Source: Asaia krungthepensis NRIC 0535
GTDB lineage: Bacteria > Pseudomonadota > Alphaproteobacteria > Acetobacterales > Acetobacteraceae
Length of the DNA: 64,000 bases
Assembly (NCBI RefSeq): GCF_025995175.1
Contig: NZ_BAPV01000010.1
Coordinates: 1 to 64,000, forward strand
Direction of reading: 5' to 3'
The notes below the pieces were generated by a model that had not been told where the DNA came from, searched no databases, and saw only the letters and a list, made by a program, of their open reading frames with translations. The stretch's first letter is position 1. Each line of letters opens with the position of its first letter. A program made the position numbers and the translations under genes. This document shows, in pieces, positions 45,372-53,934 of the stretch.

Positions 45372-46553
45372 TCAGTCGGCTGTCATCGACGAGAGCAACG
45401 CCATCGATTTGAGCGCAAAGCTCCCCTGCTCCACCACGGACTGACCATCCTGCAATGCTCCGCTGATCGCGGCATGATCGTCATCCTGGGCGTGAACCTG
45501 CACAGAAACCGGGGTGAAATGGGTGGGGTCCTTGCGGAGAAAGACCACGTCCTCGCCATCGATCTGTTGCAGGGCCCCGACAGGCACGACGAGACCGGGC
45601 GTACCCTCTCCGGTCTGGAAAGCGGCATCGAGCATCATGCCGGGGCGAAGAGAGACAGGCGGGTGATCGAGCACGCAGACCACACGCACGAGCCCGGTTG
45701 CCGGGTCTGCCAGACCGGCAATCGTGCTGATACGGGCTGACAGCACGACACCGGATTTTTGCCCTGCAAGGCGAAATTCGGCCGCGCCCCCCGGGGCAAG
45801 GCCTGATGCGTCTTCCGGCGAGAGATCAGCGACGAGCCAGAGACGCGAGAGATCGACAACCGTCACGAGATTATCGCCTGCGCTGATATCGGCCGCGACC
45901 GATGTCCTGACCGCCTGCACCACCCCCTTGACGGGGCTGATGAGGTCCGAAGCCTCATCCTGGACGATCCGTTCGGTCACGGAGGTGAATTCTTCCGTCT
46001 GGCGATGCTCAAGCGTTGCCAGATCGGCCTTGCGCGCCGTCACCAGACCACGCTGCTGCTCGAGCACCATGCTGCGACGTTCAAGCTCGCCGCGCGAAAC
46101 AGCGCTCCCCACGAGTGCCAGACCGCGCTTGTAGAGCAATTCGGCTTCCGCTTCACCTGCGCGCGCCGAGTCCAGAGCGGCCTGAACCTGTTCGCGCTGC
46201 AACTGCAATTCATGCAGGGAGTGATCGGTATAGGAAATGAGCGCCTGCCCCTGGTTCACGGGCTCGCCCGGCGTCACATGCACCGCCATCACCTTGCCCG
46301 ATCCGGCAGAATGGATATCGATCACCCGGCTCGTGTCAGCGTCCACACGCGCCATGGCCTGTACCTGGTCGAATACCCTGCCCGCACGCACAGCAACAAG
46401 CGCGACATGCTCGTTGCGTTGGGCTTCGTCAGACAGGACATAGTCGTGGCGCCAAGACTCGGCCGCCCTCGCCGATGCTGGGGAAAAGCCAAACCCTGCG
46501 CCACAGGCCAGGGCCAGGATCGCGCAACGCGCCGAGAAAGAGCCCATCGCCAT
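45372..46553 (-). CDS. Periplasmic adaptor (membrane-fusion protein) of the RND pump
   Basis: 393 residues with an N-terminal signal sequence (CAILALACGAGFGFSPASARA). Lipoyl-like hinge (SAGSGKVMAVHVTPGEPVNQGQALISY), a long alpha-helical hairpin (about 115-190), a second half lipoyl segment (DLISPVKGVVQAV) and beta-barrel and membrane-proximal regions (LRPGMMLDAAF, VVPVGALQQIDGEDVVFL). It connects the pump to an outer-membrane channel. Lies between the CsoR-like gene (12 bases) and the pump gene, one operon. Confidence 0.9.
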   Translation of the reverse strand: MAMGSFSARCAILALACGAGFGFSPASARAAESWRHDYVLSDEAQRNEHVALVAVRAGRVFDQVQAMARVDADTSRVIDIHSAGSGKVMAVHVTPGEPVNQGQALISYTDHSLHELQLQREQVQAALDSARAGEAEAELLYKRGLALVGSAVSRGELERRSMVLEQQRGLVTARKADLATLEHRQTEEFTSVTERIVQDEASDLISPVKGVVQAVRTSVAADISAGDNLVTVVDLSRLWLVADLSPEDASGLAPGGAAEFRLAGQKSGVVLSARISTIAGLADPATGLVRVVCVLDHPPVSLRPGMMLDAAFQTGEGTPGLVVPVGALQQIDGEDVVFLRKDPTHFTPVSVQVHAQDDDHAAISGALQDGQSVVEQGSFALKSMALLSSMTAD

Positions 46554-46565
46554 TTGTCGCCCCTG

Positions 46566-46832
46566 TCAGAGATATTTCACGAGACGGGCAAATTCCTGCG
46601 TGGCAGAGTCGCGACTGACCCCGCCATCTTCAAGCGCTTCGACGATACAATGCTCGACATGGTCCTGGATCAGGCTGCGCTTGGCGTTGCGCAGCGTGTT
46701 TTCAACCGCCTGGATCTGCTGCGCCAGATCGGCGCAGCTCCGCTCCGCCTCGATCATGTCGAGAATGGTCGCGAGATGACCATGAGCCTGTTTCAGACGG
46801 AGGGTGATCTTCTTGTGATTCGGTGCGCTCAT
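46566..46832 (-). CDS. CsoR/RcnR-family metal-sensing repressor
   Basis: 88 residues, all-helical DUF156 fold. Candidate metal ligands Cys33, His58 and Cys62 have the spacing (25 and 4) of the Cu(I) site Cys-His-Cys in CsoR, whereas RcnR has His at the last position. Repressors of this family leave DNA when metal binds, switching on efflux. The gene heads an operon with adaptor and pump, and a perfect inverted repeat with a G-tract centre ends five bases before its start codon. The metal is therefore predicted to be copper, although the pump motif suggests otherwise. Confidence 0.88.
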   Translation of the reverse strand: MSAPNHKKITLRLKQAHGHLATILDMIEAERSCADLAQQIQAVENTLRNAKRSLIQDHVEHCIVEALEDGGVSRDSATQEFARLVKYL

Positions 46833-46837
46833 GCACC

Positions 46838-46866
46838 CCCTATACCCTAGGGGGTAGGGTATAGGG
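46838..46866. promoter_or_regulatory. CsoR-type operator
   Basis: Two perfect 12-base arms (CCCTATACCCTA and its reverse complement TAGGGTATAGGG) flank GGGGG at 46850-46854. The core TACCCTAGGGGGTAGGGTA is very close to CsoR operators of Bacillus. It lies immediately upstream of the CsoR-like gene and covers its translation start region, so autorepression is expected. Confidence 0.85.
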
Positions 46867-46874
46867 AAGTGCTC

Positions 46875-47576
46875 TCAGCCGATCGTCTCGACGATGACGA
46901 TCTCGGAATCCTGCGTGGCATGGATTGTGAGGGCGCGTTCATCGCGTATGGCAGCGCCATCTCGCGGATGCAGTATCAGGTCACCCAGACGGGCCGCGCC
47001 TGAGGCAAGGACGACATAGCCTGACCAGCCCGGTTCCAGTTCCCACTGTACAGCGCTCCCGGCGCGCAGCGTGGCCGCCTTGACCCGTGCGGTGGCATTG
47101 ATCGTGAGGGCGTCCTCATCGCCCTCCACGCCAGAGGCGAGAGTCACCAGACGGTTATCCCGTGCCTCAACCGGGAAGGGTCGCGTGCCCCAGGACGGAG
47201 CATGACCGCGCCGATCAGGAAGAATCCAGATCTGGAACAACGTGGTCGTGACCGGCTCGAGATTGACCTCGCTATGCACGATACCCGTCCCGGCCGACAT
47301 GACCTGAACCTGCCCCGCCTCGGTTCGCCCCTCATTGCCCAGCGAGTCCTTGTGCGAGATCGCCCCGGTACGGACATAGGTGATAATCTCCATGTCCCGA
47401 TGCGGGTGAGCCGGAAAGCCGGTATCGGGGGCAATCTCGTCGTCATTCCAGACGCGCAGCGCCCCCCATCCCATACGGGACGGATCACGATATTCAGCAA
47501 AGGAAAAATGATGGGCGGCCTTGAGCCAGCCGTGATCAGCATGGCCGAGGGAAGCAAAGGGACGTGATTCGATCAT
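46875..47576 (-). CDS. Pirin-family protein (YhhW-like, possible quercetinase)
   Basis: 233 residues, two cupin domains. The N-terminal metal site pattern is present: HPHRDMEIITYV (two His), then GTGIVHSEVN (His) and glutamate. Pirins of the YhhW type have quercetin 2,3-dioxygenase activity in vitro; a physiological role is not settled. Stop codon lies eight bases from the CsoR operator, so it may be read through into the metal operon, but it has its own upstream region with a good AGGAGG-like site (CTCCTTGG on the plus strand near 47586). Confidence 0.87.
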   Translation of the reverse strand: MIESRPFASLGHADHGWLKAAHHFSFAEYRDPSRMGWGALRVWNDDEIAPDTGFPAHPHRDMEIITYVRTGAISHKDSLGNEGRTEAGQVQVMSAGTGIVHSEVNLEPVTTTLFQIWILPDRRGHAPSWGTRPFPVEARDNRLVTLASGVEGDEDALTINATARVKAATLRAGSAVQWELEPGWSGYVVLASGAARLGDLILHPRDGAAIRDERALTIHATQDSEIVIVETIG

Positions 47577-48032
47577 GGAACGATCCTCCTTGGAGAGCGG
47601 TGCTCGATGAACACAATTTAGCTCGCGAGGCGCTTCACCACATATAGAAATGAAAGAAAACTATCGTTTCCATATTTTCTACTATGGAAGCGGGCTACCG
47701 GCCTCCTGGCAATTGTTAAAAGGCGCACCCGGGACGCTTGTCTATGATCCATGCCTCACGGGGCGAAGCGTAAGCTGCAGACCGGCGCAAAACAGGATGC
47801 GATCCGGTAATTTCCCCATGCGCGATACCGGTACCCTGCCGCCTGTTAACGTCTCCCTCCAAGGGTCCTTCGGGGAGATGCTGGATCAAGCCCTTTCGCT
47901 GCCGAGAAAGCGCACGACGGTCAGGCCTGAAATCGGAAAGGATTCGAAATAAATTCGAGGGGCTGATATCCAGCGCATTTAAGTGCTATATTGAACAAAC
48001 AAGCCTCGCCTCAAGAACAGAGAAACAAAAAC
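47577..48032. other. Intergenic region with an uncertain 100-codon ORF
   Basis: About 455 bases between divergent pirin and XRE genes. A plus-strand frame at 47650-47952 (100 codons) starts MKENYRFHIFYYGSGLPASW and contains VNVSLQGSFGEMLDQALSL, faintly like the short N-terminal (STN) domain of secretins and receptors, but it has no clear ribosome binding site and no strong match. Treated as doubtful. Confidence 0.35.
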
Positions 48033-48494
48033 ATGTCGACTGACCAGAAGGGTGACATCTCGCCAAGCTTCGCCCTGACGCGCAGGATTGCAATGCTGCG
48101 CAAGAGCCAGGGACTTAGTCAGCAGCAACTTGCAGATGCTCTTGGGGTGTCGCGTTCCGCTGTTGCTTTTTGGGAAACAGGCCGCGTCGGTAGTTTGCGC
48201 AAGTATATTCCGAAGCTCGCGGTATTGTTCGGCGTTTCGACCGAAGCGTTCCTGACGGGTATGATCGAGGAAGATATTCCTGCAGTCCTCACGCCGGATG
48301 AAGACGATCTCCTGAGGCTCTATCGCAAGCTCGACCCTGAAATGAAGCTGACGGCCCAGAAATGGATGGAGCGTCAGGTTCACAAGCAGAATGCCGTGCG
48401 ACAGAAAGAGGCGCGTCTGAATGAGGCAAGGCAAAAGGATAGCCGCCCTGATCTTTCGCCCTCCGTGCGCGCAAAGGCAGAAAGCGCATCCTGA
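48033..48494 (+). CDS. XRE-family helix-turn-helix regulator
   Basis: 153 residues from the ATG at 48033 (a TTG at 47991 is also in frame). HTH_3 domain at about residues 12-70: RRIAMLRKSQGLSQQQLADA, LGVSRSAVAFWETG, then LAVLFGVSTEAFLTG. The second half (about 95-153) is strongly charged, mainly helical, with Gln, Lys, Arg and Glu, and may mediate oligomer contacts. Resembles phage-type or stress regulators; no target is obvious among the neighbours. Confidence 0.85.
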   Translation: MSTDQKGDISPSFALTRRIAMLRKSQGLSQQQLADALGVSRSAVAFWETGRVGSLRKYIPKLAVLFGVSTEAFLTGMIEEDIPAVLTPDEDDLLRLYRKLDPEMKLTAQKWMERQVHKQNAVRQKEARLNEARQKDSRPDLSPSVRAKAESAS

Positions 48495-48710
48495 GAGCAC
48501 CTGCCGCGCTCTGCTGCTCCCTCTTGCACTGCCCACCCCAGCCTCAGCCCGATTGGTATGGCACAAGGTGGACTCATCGAATGGACTTTCCTGCACCGGG
48601 GGCGGAACGCCTTTGCCACCATAGCGGCCAGGTGGGCCTGCTCATACGCCCTCTCGCGACGTGATGACGGCTTGCGGCCTGCCTCCTGCCACGGAGCCAG
48701 TAACTGACCG
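48495..48710. other. Short region between the XRE gene and cobM
   Basis: No gene assigned. A minus-strand frame is open through it and reads partly protein-like (QEAGRKPSSRRERAYEQAHL) but it continues antisense into the XRE gene and antisense-overlaps the cobM end, so I do not call it. Confidence 0.3.
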
Positions 48711-49493
48711 TCAGGGTCGCCCGATAGCGCCTGAGTCATCGCGCCCGCGATACCGCCTCTGATAATGCGGATCGTAAAGCGCGCTCTCACGCGTCAAGAC
48801 CGGATCAAGCGCCCTGCCGACCAGAATGAGCGCGGTGCGTGTCTCGGGGGACAGAGCCAGCACGGAGGCGATGTCGCCCAGAGGTGCACGCACGACACGT
48901 TCGTCAGGCCAGGTCGCTCTGGCGATAACTGCCGCCGGACAATCCGCACCGTAGAAAGGCAACAGACGCCGCACCACCTCATCAAGCCTGTGGATGGCAA
49001 GATGAAGCGCGAGAGTAGCCCCGGTCGCTGCGAAGGATTCAAGGGCTTCGCGCTCGGGCATGGCCGAGGCGCGCCCCGACAGACGGGTCAGCACAACAGA
49101 TTGCGCCACGCCTGGCACAGTGAGTTCACGCCCCAGAACGGAGGCCGCCGCTGCATAGGCCGGAACGCCCGGCGTGAGCGTGTAGGGAATACCCAGCTTC
49201 TCCAGCCGGGCTACCTGCTCCGCCACTGCACTATAGAGTGACAGATCGCCCGAATGCAGTCTGGCGACATCCTGCCCCCGTTCATGCGCCTCACGAAACA
49301 GCGCCTCGATCTCGTCCAGGCAGAGAGGCGCCGTATCCACAAAACGCGTGCCGGGTTTGCAGAACTCCAGGATTCCTTTCGGTACGATTGAGCCCGCATA
49401 GAGACAGACCGGCACGCTGGCGAGGATATCGCGCCCACGGAGGGTCATCAGATCGGCAGCACCCGGCCCGGCCCCGATGAAGTGAACCGTCAC
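48711..49493 (-). CDS. cobM: CobM, precorrin-4 C11-methyltransferase
   Basis: 260 residues, SAM-dependent tetrapyrrole methylase. It moves the pathway from precorrin-4 to precorrin-5 in corrin-ring synthesis. N-terminal SAM-pocket block [18 protein letters not shown], then [13 protein letters not shown] and [14 protein letters not shown], then [12 protein letters not shown]; all expected for CobM/CbiF. Starts four bases inside the end of the cobE-like gene, so translation is coupled. Confidence 0.94.
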   Translation of the reverse strand: MTVHFIGAGPGAADLMTLRGRDILASVPVCLYAGSIVPKGILEFCKPGTRFVDTAPLCLDEIEALFREAHERGQDVARLHSGDLSLYSAVAEQVARLEKLGIPYTLTPGVPAYAAAASVLGRELTVPGVAQSVVLTRLSGRASAMPEREALESFAATGATLALHLAIHRLDEVVRRLLPFYGADCPAAVIARATWPDERVVRAPLGDIASVLALSPETRTALILVGRALDPVLTRESALYDPHYQRRYRGRDDSGAIGRP

Positions 49494-49870
49494 GCGGTCA
49501 TCTCTGCGCCAAGCATTGCGAAAGCGCAGGTGACACCCTCACCTGCCAGACGGGCACCCAGAAGCCGCGCCTGTGGCCCGAGTGCCGCCAAGGCGCAGCC
49601 CTCGGCAATCGAACCGAATCCCATGGTAATCCGGGCACGTTCGGAATGGGTCAGGCAATGCGGCTGGGCCCTGGCAAGCGCCATCAGATCCACAATCTCG
49701 ACGGGCAGGCGAAACAGGGCAGAAACGGCCTCGACCGCCGCATGATGCTGACGGAAAGGCGGCGCCGCAAAGCCCTGCGGCATACCCCAGACCGCGATCG
49801 CCTGACGCACCACGGCAATCATGGCCTCGGGAGAGGCATCGAGCTTGCAGCCCAATCCTCCGATCAGCAT
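49490..49870 (-). CDS. cobE: CobE-like cobalamin biosynthesis protein (CbiG C-terminal domain)
   Basis: 126 residues from the ATG giving [17 protein letters not shown], the usual start of this small family. Later [14 protein letters not shown] is another typical block. CobE/CbiG-C proteins act at the ring-contraction stage; CobE of aerobic bacteria is needed for B12 synthesis but its exact role is less clear. It overlaps the cobL end and the cobM start. The longer frame to 49978 runs antisense-free into cobL and lacks the family start. Confidence 0.85.
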   Translation of the reverse strand: MLIGGLGCKLDASPEAMIAVVRQAIAVWGMPQGFAAPPFRQHHAAVEAVSALFRLPVEIVDLMALARAQPHCLTHSERARITMGFGSIAEGCALAALGPQARLLGARLAGEGVTCAFAMLGAEMTA

Positions 49871-51102
49871 GTCTTGACAGCCTGATACTGGGTCACTGTC
49901 ATGGCCGGTCTGAATCCAAACACATTTCCTATCGGTCCTAGACGCTCTACGCCGATGCGCGATAGCGCACCACCCCATGCTTGAAAAGCCTGGAAGAGAC
50001 GCTGCTCGCCTTCAAGCGTCACCGCATTGGCCACGAGACGCCCGCCTGACGCCAGAGCGTTCCAGCCTGAATCGAGCAGCCCCGCAGTCCCGACACCCCC
50101 ACCGATGAAAACGGCGTCGGGCCGGGGCAGATCCGAGAGATCGACAGGCAATGCACGCTGTTCCACGTGAAGCTCAGGCACGCCCAGCGTCTCGGCATTG
50201 CGCAGGATACGTGCTGCGCGCCCCGCATCGCGCTCGATCGCGATGCAGCGGTTTGAGGGGTGGCGCAGCATCCATTCGATACCGATCGATCCCGACCCTG
50301 CCCCCATATCCCACAGGATCTCCCCCGGATGCGGAGCAAGCGCGGCCAGGGTCACCGCCCTGACTTCCTGCTTGGTCATCTGGCCATCATGTTCGAAGAA
50401 ATGGTCAGGCAATCCGCTGGTCAGGGGCAGCAAATTTGAATCTTTCCCCGCTACGATCTCCAGAGCCACCATGTTGAGCCGCGCGATATCACAGGGAACA
50501 GGATCACTGGCTGTCAGAGAGCGCATGCGCTCATGCGGGCCTCCAAGGGCTTCGAGCACATGCAGGATGCTGCCGCCGCACCCGCGGGCAACGAGCCACG
50601 CGGCCAGCAGGCCGGGGGTCGTTTCATCGGCACTCAGGATCATCAGGCGAGCCCCCGGCTGGACCAACGGCACGAGACGCGCCAGCGGGCGACCGCACAG
50701 GGAGGCGAAGACGGTATTCTGCCCGCTCCAGCCGAGACGCGCGCAAGCAAGGGTAAAGCAGGATCGTCCCGGCAGAACACCCAGCGCCTCACGTCCGAAA
50801 CGCTGCATGATCAGGCTGCCGATACCGAAACAAAACGGGTCCCCCGAAGCGAGAACCACGATCTTCCTACCCCGGTGCGCCTCGATCCTGTCCAGGGACT
50901 GCGCATAGGGCGTGGACCACGGGACAAGAGCCCCCGTGTTATGCCCTTCGATCAGCGCAAGATGCCGCCTGCCCCCCATCACCAGATCCGCTTCCGCGAT
51001 TGCCCGTTGCGCTGACCGGGAAAGCGCCTCAAACCCGTCTTCGCCAAGGCCGACCAGTGTCAGCCACGGTGATGCGCCCGTTGGGGAAAGGGGAGAAAGC
51101 AA
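49864..51102 (-). CDS. cobL: CobL, precorrin-6Y C5,15-methyltransferase (decarboxylating)
   Basis: About 412 residues. Two fused domains: an N-terminal CbiE-like methylase (LTLVGLGEDGFEALS at the start, ASGDPFCFGIGSLI, and PGRSCFTLACARLGW) and a C-terminal CbiT-like methylase (LPDHFFEHDGQMTKQEVRA, LWDMGAGSGSIGIEWML). It methylates C5 and C15 and removes a carboxyl group. The start is unclear: no ATG fits before the conserved part except in a frame that reaches 51183 and overlaps cobK; a TTG at 51102 is used here. It is divergent from cobK by three bases. Confidence 0.9.
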   Translation of the reverse strand: MLSPLSPTGASPWLTLVGLGEDGFEALSRSAQRAIAEADLVMGGRRHLALIEGHNTGALVPWSTPYAQSLDRIEAHRGRKIVVLASGDPFCFGIGSLIMQRFGREALGVLPGRSCFTLACARLGWSGQNTVFASLCGRPLARLVPLVQPGARLMILSADETTPGLLAAWLVARGCGGSILHVLEALGGPHERMRSLTASDPVPCDIARLNMVALEIVAGKDSNLLPLTSGLPDHFFEHDGQMTKQEVRAVTLAALAPHPGEILWDMGAGSGSIGIEWMLRHPSNRCIAIERDAGRAARILRNAETLGVPELHVEQRALPVDLSDLPRPDAVFIGGGVGTAGLLDSGWNALASGGRLVANAVTLEGEQRLFQAFQAWGGALSRIGVERLGPIGNVFGFRPAMTVTQYQAVKTC

Positions 51103-51105
51103 GAG

Positions 51106-51846
51106 ATGAAAATCCTGATCCTTGGGGGAACCACGGAGGCGCGGCTTCTTTGCGAGGCGCTCGAGTCCCGAGGGCTGCATCATATCATTTTTTCATTGGC
51201 CGGGGTCACAATCTCGGCATTGCCTGTACCTGCCGAGACCCGCATCGGCGGATTTGGCGGTATTGCGGGCCTCGCCAACACTTTGCGCGATGCTGAGATC
51301 GATCTGGTCATCGACGCAACCCATCCTTTTGCCGCGCAGATGAGCCGGCATGCGGTGGAAGCCTGCGCGCTTTGCGCCTTGCCCCTCCTGCGTCTTATCC
51401 GACCGGCCTGGCGCCCCGGAACGGGCGCACACTGGACTCATGTCCCGGCGATCTCTGAGGTGCCCAAGGCTCTGGGGGAGACACCGCGCCGAATCTTTCT
51501 GACGACGGGTCGCAAGGATCTGGATCCCTTCATCGGTACGCCCCATTTTTACGTCGTCCGGAGCATCGAAAGACCACCCCTCCCCTTGCCCCGACGAAGT
51601 CTGGTCATTCTCGCACGCGGCCCTTTTGCACTCGATGAAGAGATCGCCCTATTGCGTCATCACGAGATCGATTGTCTCGTGACAAAAAATGCTGGCTCTG
51701 CCGCGACCGCCCCCAAGCTGGAAGCCGCCAGGCAACTCGGCATCGACGTGGTGATGGTCGACCGTCCCCTGCTCCCTCCAGCCATCGAATGCACCAGCGT
51801 GGAGGAAGCCCTCGCCTGGATTCAGGGTATGCGGCGCAGGGTATAG
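51106..51846 (+). CDS. cobK: CobK, precorrin-6A reductase
   Basis: 246 residues. NAD(P)H-dependent reductase converting precorrin-6A to dihydro-precorrin-6A. Blocks: KILILGGTTEARLLCEAL at the N-terminus, DLVIDATHPFAAQMSRHAVEAC, RIFLTTGRKDL and LVTKNAGSAATAPKLEAARQL, all standard. It is the only gene of the cluster on the plus strand: divergent from cobL (three bases apart) and convergent with cobJ, whose end it overlaps by 25 bases. A GGGGAG site lies 10 bases before the ATG. Confidence 0.94.
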   Translation: MKILILGGTTEARLLCEALESRGLHHIIFSLAGVTISALPVPAETRIGGFGGIAGLANTLRDAEIDLVIDATHPFAAQMSRHAVEACALCALPLLRLIRPAWRPGTGAHWTHVPAISEVPKALGETPRRIFLTTGRKDLDPFIGTPHFYVVRSIERPPLPLPRRSLVILARGPFALDEEIALLRHHEIDCLVTKNAGSAATAPKLEAARQLGIDVVMVDRPLLPPAIECTSVEEALAWIQGMRRRV

Positions 51847-52583
51847 AGCCATGGACTTAGCCCGGGGCGCTCGATCTGGCGCGTCTGGGCGCACCCGACA
51901 AGCACGAGCGTGCTCATGTCCGCCGCCTCGCCCCGCGCTTCAGACAGGGGAACGCCGAGCACATGCTCGTTCTCACGTCCGATGGCACGTGCGAAGATGA
52001 CCGGCGTCTCAGCTGGCAGCACATCGCGCAACACATCGAACGCCTTGTCGAGCTGGTCCGGGCGGGCCAGGGAGCGGGGGTTGTAGAGCGCAATCACCAG
52101 CCCGGCCTGAGCCGCGAGAGAAAGCCGCCGCGCCACAACCTCCCAGGGTTTCAGATTATCGGAGAGCGAAATTACGCAGAAATCGCCTCCCAAGGGCGCA
52201 CCCAGCCGGGCCGACACCGCGAGCACCGCCGTCACGCCGGGGATGACCCTGATATCGAGCCCACGCCACGAGAAAGGTCCTTGTGCAACTGCCTCGAACA
52301 CGGCGCTCGCCATGCCAAACACCCCGGCATCCCCACCGGAGACGACAACCGGGCACCGACCCTGCGCGGCGAGATCGAGCGCGTGACGGGCCCGGTCCAG
52401 TTCCTCGCGATTATCGGTCTCATGGGAGACTGCCTTTGGCGAGGCCCCCAAGGCCCGCGCCCGCGCCACATACAGCCCGTAGCCAAGCAGATCGCTCGCC
52501 TGGGACAGCGCAACACGTGCGTCATCGGTAATATGCCCCGGCGCACCCGGCCCGAGCCCGACGATGAACAGAACGCCACTCAC
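51822..52583 (-). CDS. cobJ: CobJ, precorrin-3B C17-methyltransferase
   Basis: 253 residues, the ring-contracting methylase: VLFIVGLGPGAPGHITDDAR, LGYGLYVAR, VVSGGDAGVFGMASAVFE and PGVTAVLAVSARLGAPLGGDFCVISLSDNL, then ALYNPRSLARPDQLD. Its start overlaps the cobI end by four bases. Confidence 0.95.
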   Translation of the reverse strand: MSGVLFIVGLGPGAPGHITDDARVALSQASDLLGYGLYVARARALGASPKAVSHETDNREELDRARHALDLAAQGRCPVVVSGGDAGVFGMASAVFEAVAQGPFSWRGLDIRVIPGVTAVLAVSARLGAPLGGDFCVISLSDNLKPWEVVARRLSLAAQAGLVIALYNPRSLARPDQLDKAFDVLRDVLPAETPVIFARAIGRENEHVLGVPLSEARGEAADMSTLVLVGCAQTRQIERPGLSPWLYTLRRIP

Positions 52584-53302
52584 CGCGCGCGCGCCCTGCC
52601 GGGGACGAGCACCATCGAGAAATAGGGGGCTTTCTCAGGCGCGCGTTCAAGCGGCAGGCAGAGCTGGCCCGATTGCGTGCCTCGCTCCACATAGATCGCC
52701 TTGCTTTCACGCCCGCTCCTGGCCAGCGCAGCGCGTACCTTGTCCAGATTACGCCCGATCTTCATGATCACATGCGCATCCCCCTTGCACAGCCATGTGA
52801 CAAGGCTTTCCTCATCCATGGTCGCAGGCAGCACGCTCAGCACGTCATCGCCATGCACCATGGGGAGCGCCGCCGCCGACCAGCACCCGCTCATACCGGT
52901 AATACCCGGCACGATCTCGCAGCGGAAATGCGGGCTCAGCCGGTCGAAAAGATACATCGCCGAGCCATACAGAAACGGGTCACCTTCACAAAGCAGGGCA
53001 ATACGCCGCCCTCTTTCAAGCTCTCTGGCGAGGCGGGCAGCACAGTCATCATAAAATGCTGCCATCTCGATCAGGTAACGCGGGTCCTCTACGGACACTC
53101 CGGTCGTGAAGGGATAGTCGAACCGCAGTTCCTCGGCGTGATCGGGCACATGCGCGCCTGCGATTACCCGCGCATGGCCGGGGCGCCCACAGGCGGCGAA
53201 CCACGCTACGCAGTCAGCACCGGCAAGCAGACGCACGGCCTTAAGGGTCAGGAGCTCCGGATCGCCCGGACCCATTCCCAGAATCTGGCAGATACCGCTC
53301 AT
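52580..53302 (-). CDS. cobI: CobI, precorrin-2 C20-methyltransferase
   Basis: 240 residues from the ATG giving MSGICQILGMGPGDPELLTLKA. Adds the methyl at C20 to commit precorrin-2 to the corrin path. Blocks LCEGDPFLYGSAMYLF, EIVPGITGMSGCWSAAALPM and MKIGRNLDKVRAAL are typical. Start overlaps the cobH end by four bases. The longer frame reaching 53380 is antisense-like extension inside cobH. Confidence 0.94.
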   Translation of the reverse strand: MSGICQILGMGPGDPELLTLKAVRLLAGADCVAWFAACGRPGHARVIAGAHVPDHAEELRFDYPFTTGVSVEDPRYLIEMAAFYDDCAARLARELERGRRIALLCEGDPFLYGSAMYLFDRLSPHFRCEIVPGITGMSGCWSAAALPMVHGDDVLSVLPATMDEESLVTWLCKGDAHVIMKIGRNLDKVRAALARSGRESKAIYVERGTQSGQLCLPLERAPEKAPYFSMVLVPGRARAR

Positions 53303-53934
53303 TCTTTCTCGCTGGCCAACGCATTCACACAGGCGGCCGCCATGGCACTGCCGCCCAGCCTGCCGCGCACGATCGCCCACGGGATGGTATCGAGCGCCGC
53401 CAGCGCCTCCTTCGACTCAGCAGCGCCCACGAAGCCGACCGGCATGCCGATGATCGCAGCGGGACGCGCACCGCCGCGCGCCATTAATTCAAGCAGGCGA
53501 AACAGCGCCGTCGGGGCGTTGCCGATCGCCACAAGCGCACCATCGAGATCTGCGCCCCAGAGATCGACTGCCGCAGCCGAGCGCGTATTGCCGATGAACT
53601 CCGCCACCTCCGGTGTGCGCCTGTCACGCAAGGTGCAGATGACCTGATTGTCCGCAGGCAGGCGTGCGCGTGTCACACCATGGGCAACCATCTCGGAATC
53701 GCAGAGGATCGGCTTGCCATTCAGGAGCGCCGTTCGGGCTGCGGAAACAAATCCGGGGGCAAAAGCCAAATGGTGCGTTACTTCCACCATACCGCAGGCA
53801 TGGATCACCCGCACTGCCACAGGCGCTTCCTCGGCGGAGAACCCCGAGAGATCGGCCTCGGCCCTGATCGTGGCGAAGGACTGCGCATAAATTGCCGCGC
53901 CATCGCGAACATATTCGTAATGCGCCTCGGTCAT
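53299..53934 (-). CDS. cobH: CobH, precorrin-8X methylmutase
   Basis: 210 residues from the ATG at 53934 (MTEAHYEYVRDG). Moves a methyl from C11 to C12 to make hydrogenobyrinate. Blocks: RVIHACGMVEVTHHLAFAP with the catalytic His, ILCDSEMVAHGVTRARLP, AIGNAPTALFRLLEL, and IIGMPVGFVGAAESKEAL. It overlaps cobG by four bases. Confidence 0.95.
   Translation of the reverse strand: MTEAHYEYVRDGAAIYAQSFATIRAEADLSGFSAEEAPVAVRVIHACGMVEVTHHLAFAPGFVSAARTALLNGKPILCDSEMVAHGVTRARLPADNQVICTLRDRRTPEVAEFIGNTRSAAAVDLWGADLDGALVAIGNAPTALFRLLELMARGGARPAAIIGMPVGFVGAAESKEALAALDTIPWAIVRGRLGGSAMAAACVNALASEKE

Noticed and set aside
48380-48790. 136-codon minus-strand frame between the XRE gene and cobM
   Set aside because: Its middle reads like a protein, but both ends are antisense or out-of-frame overlaps with recognised genes; not enough to call.
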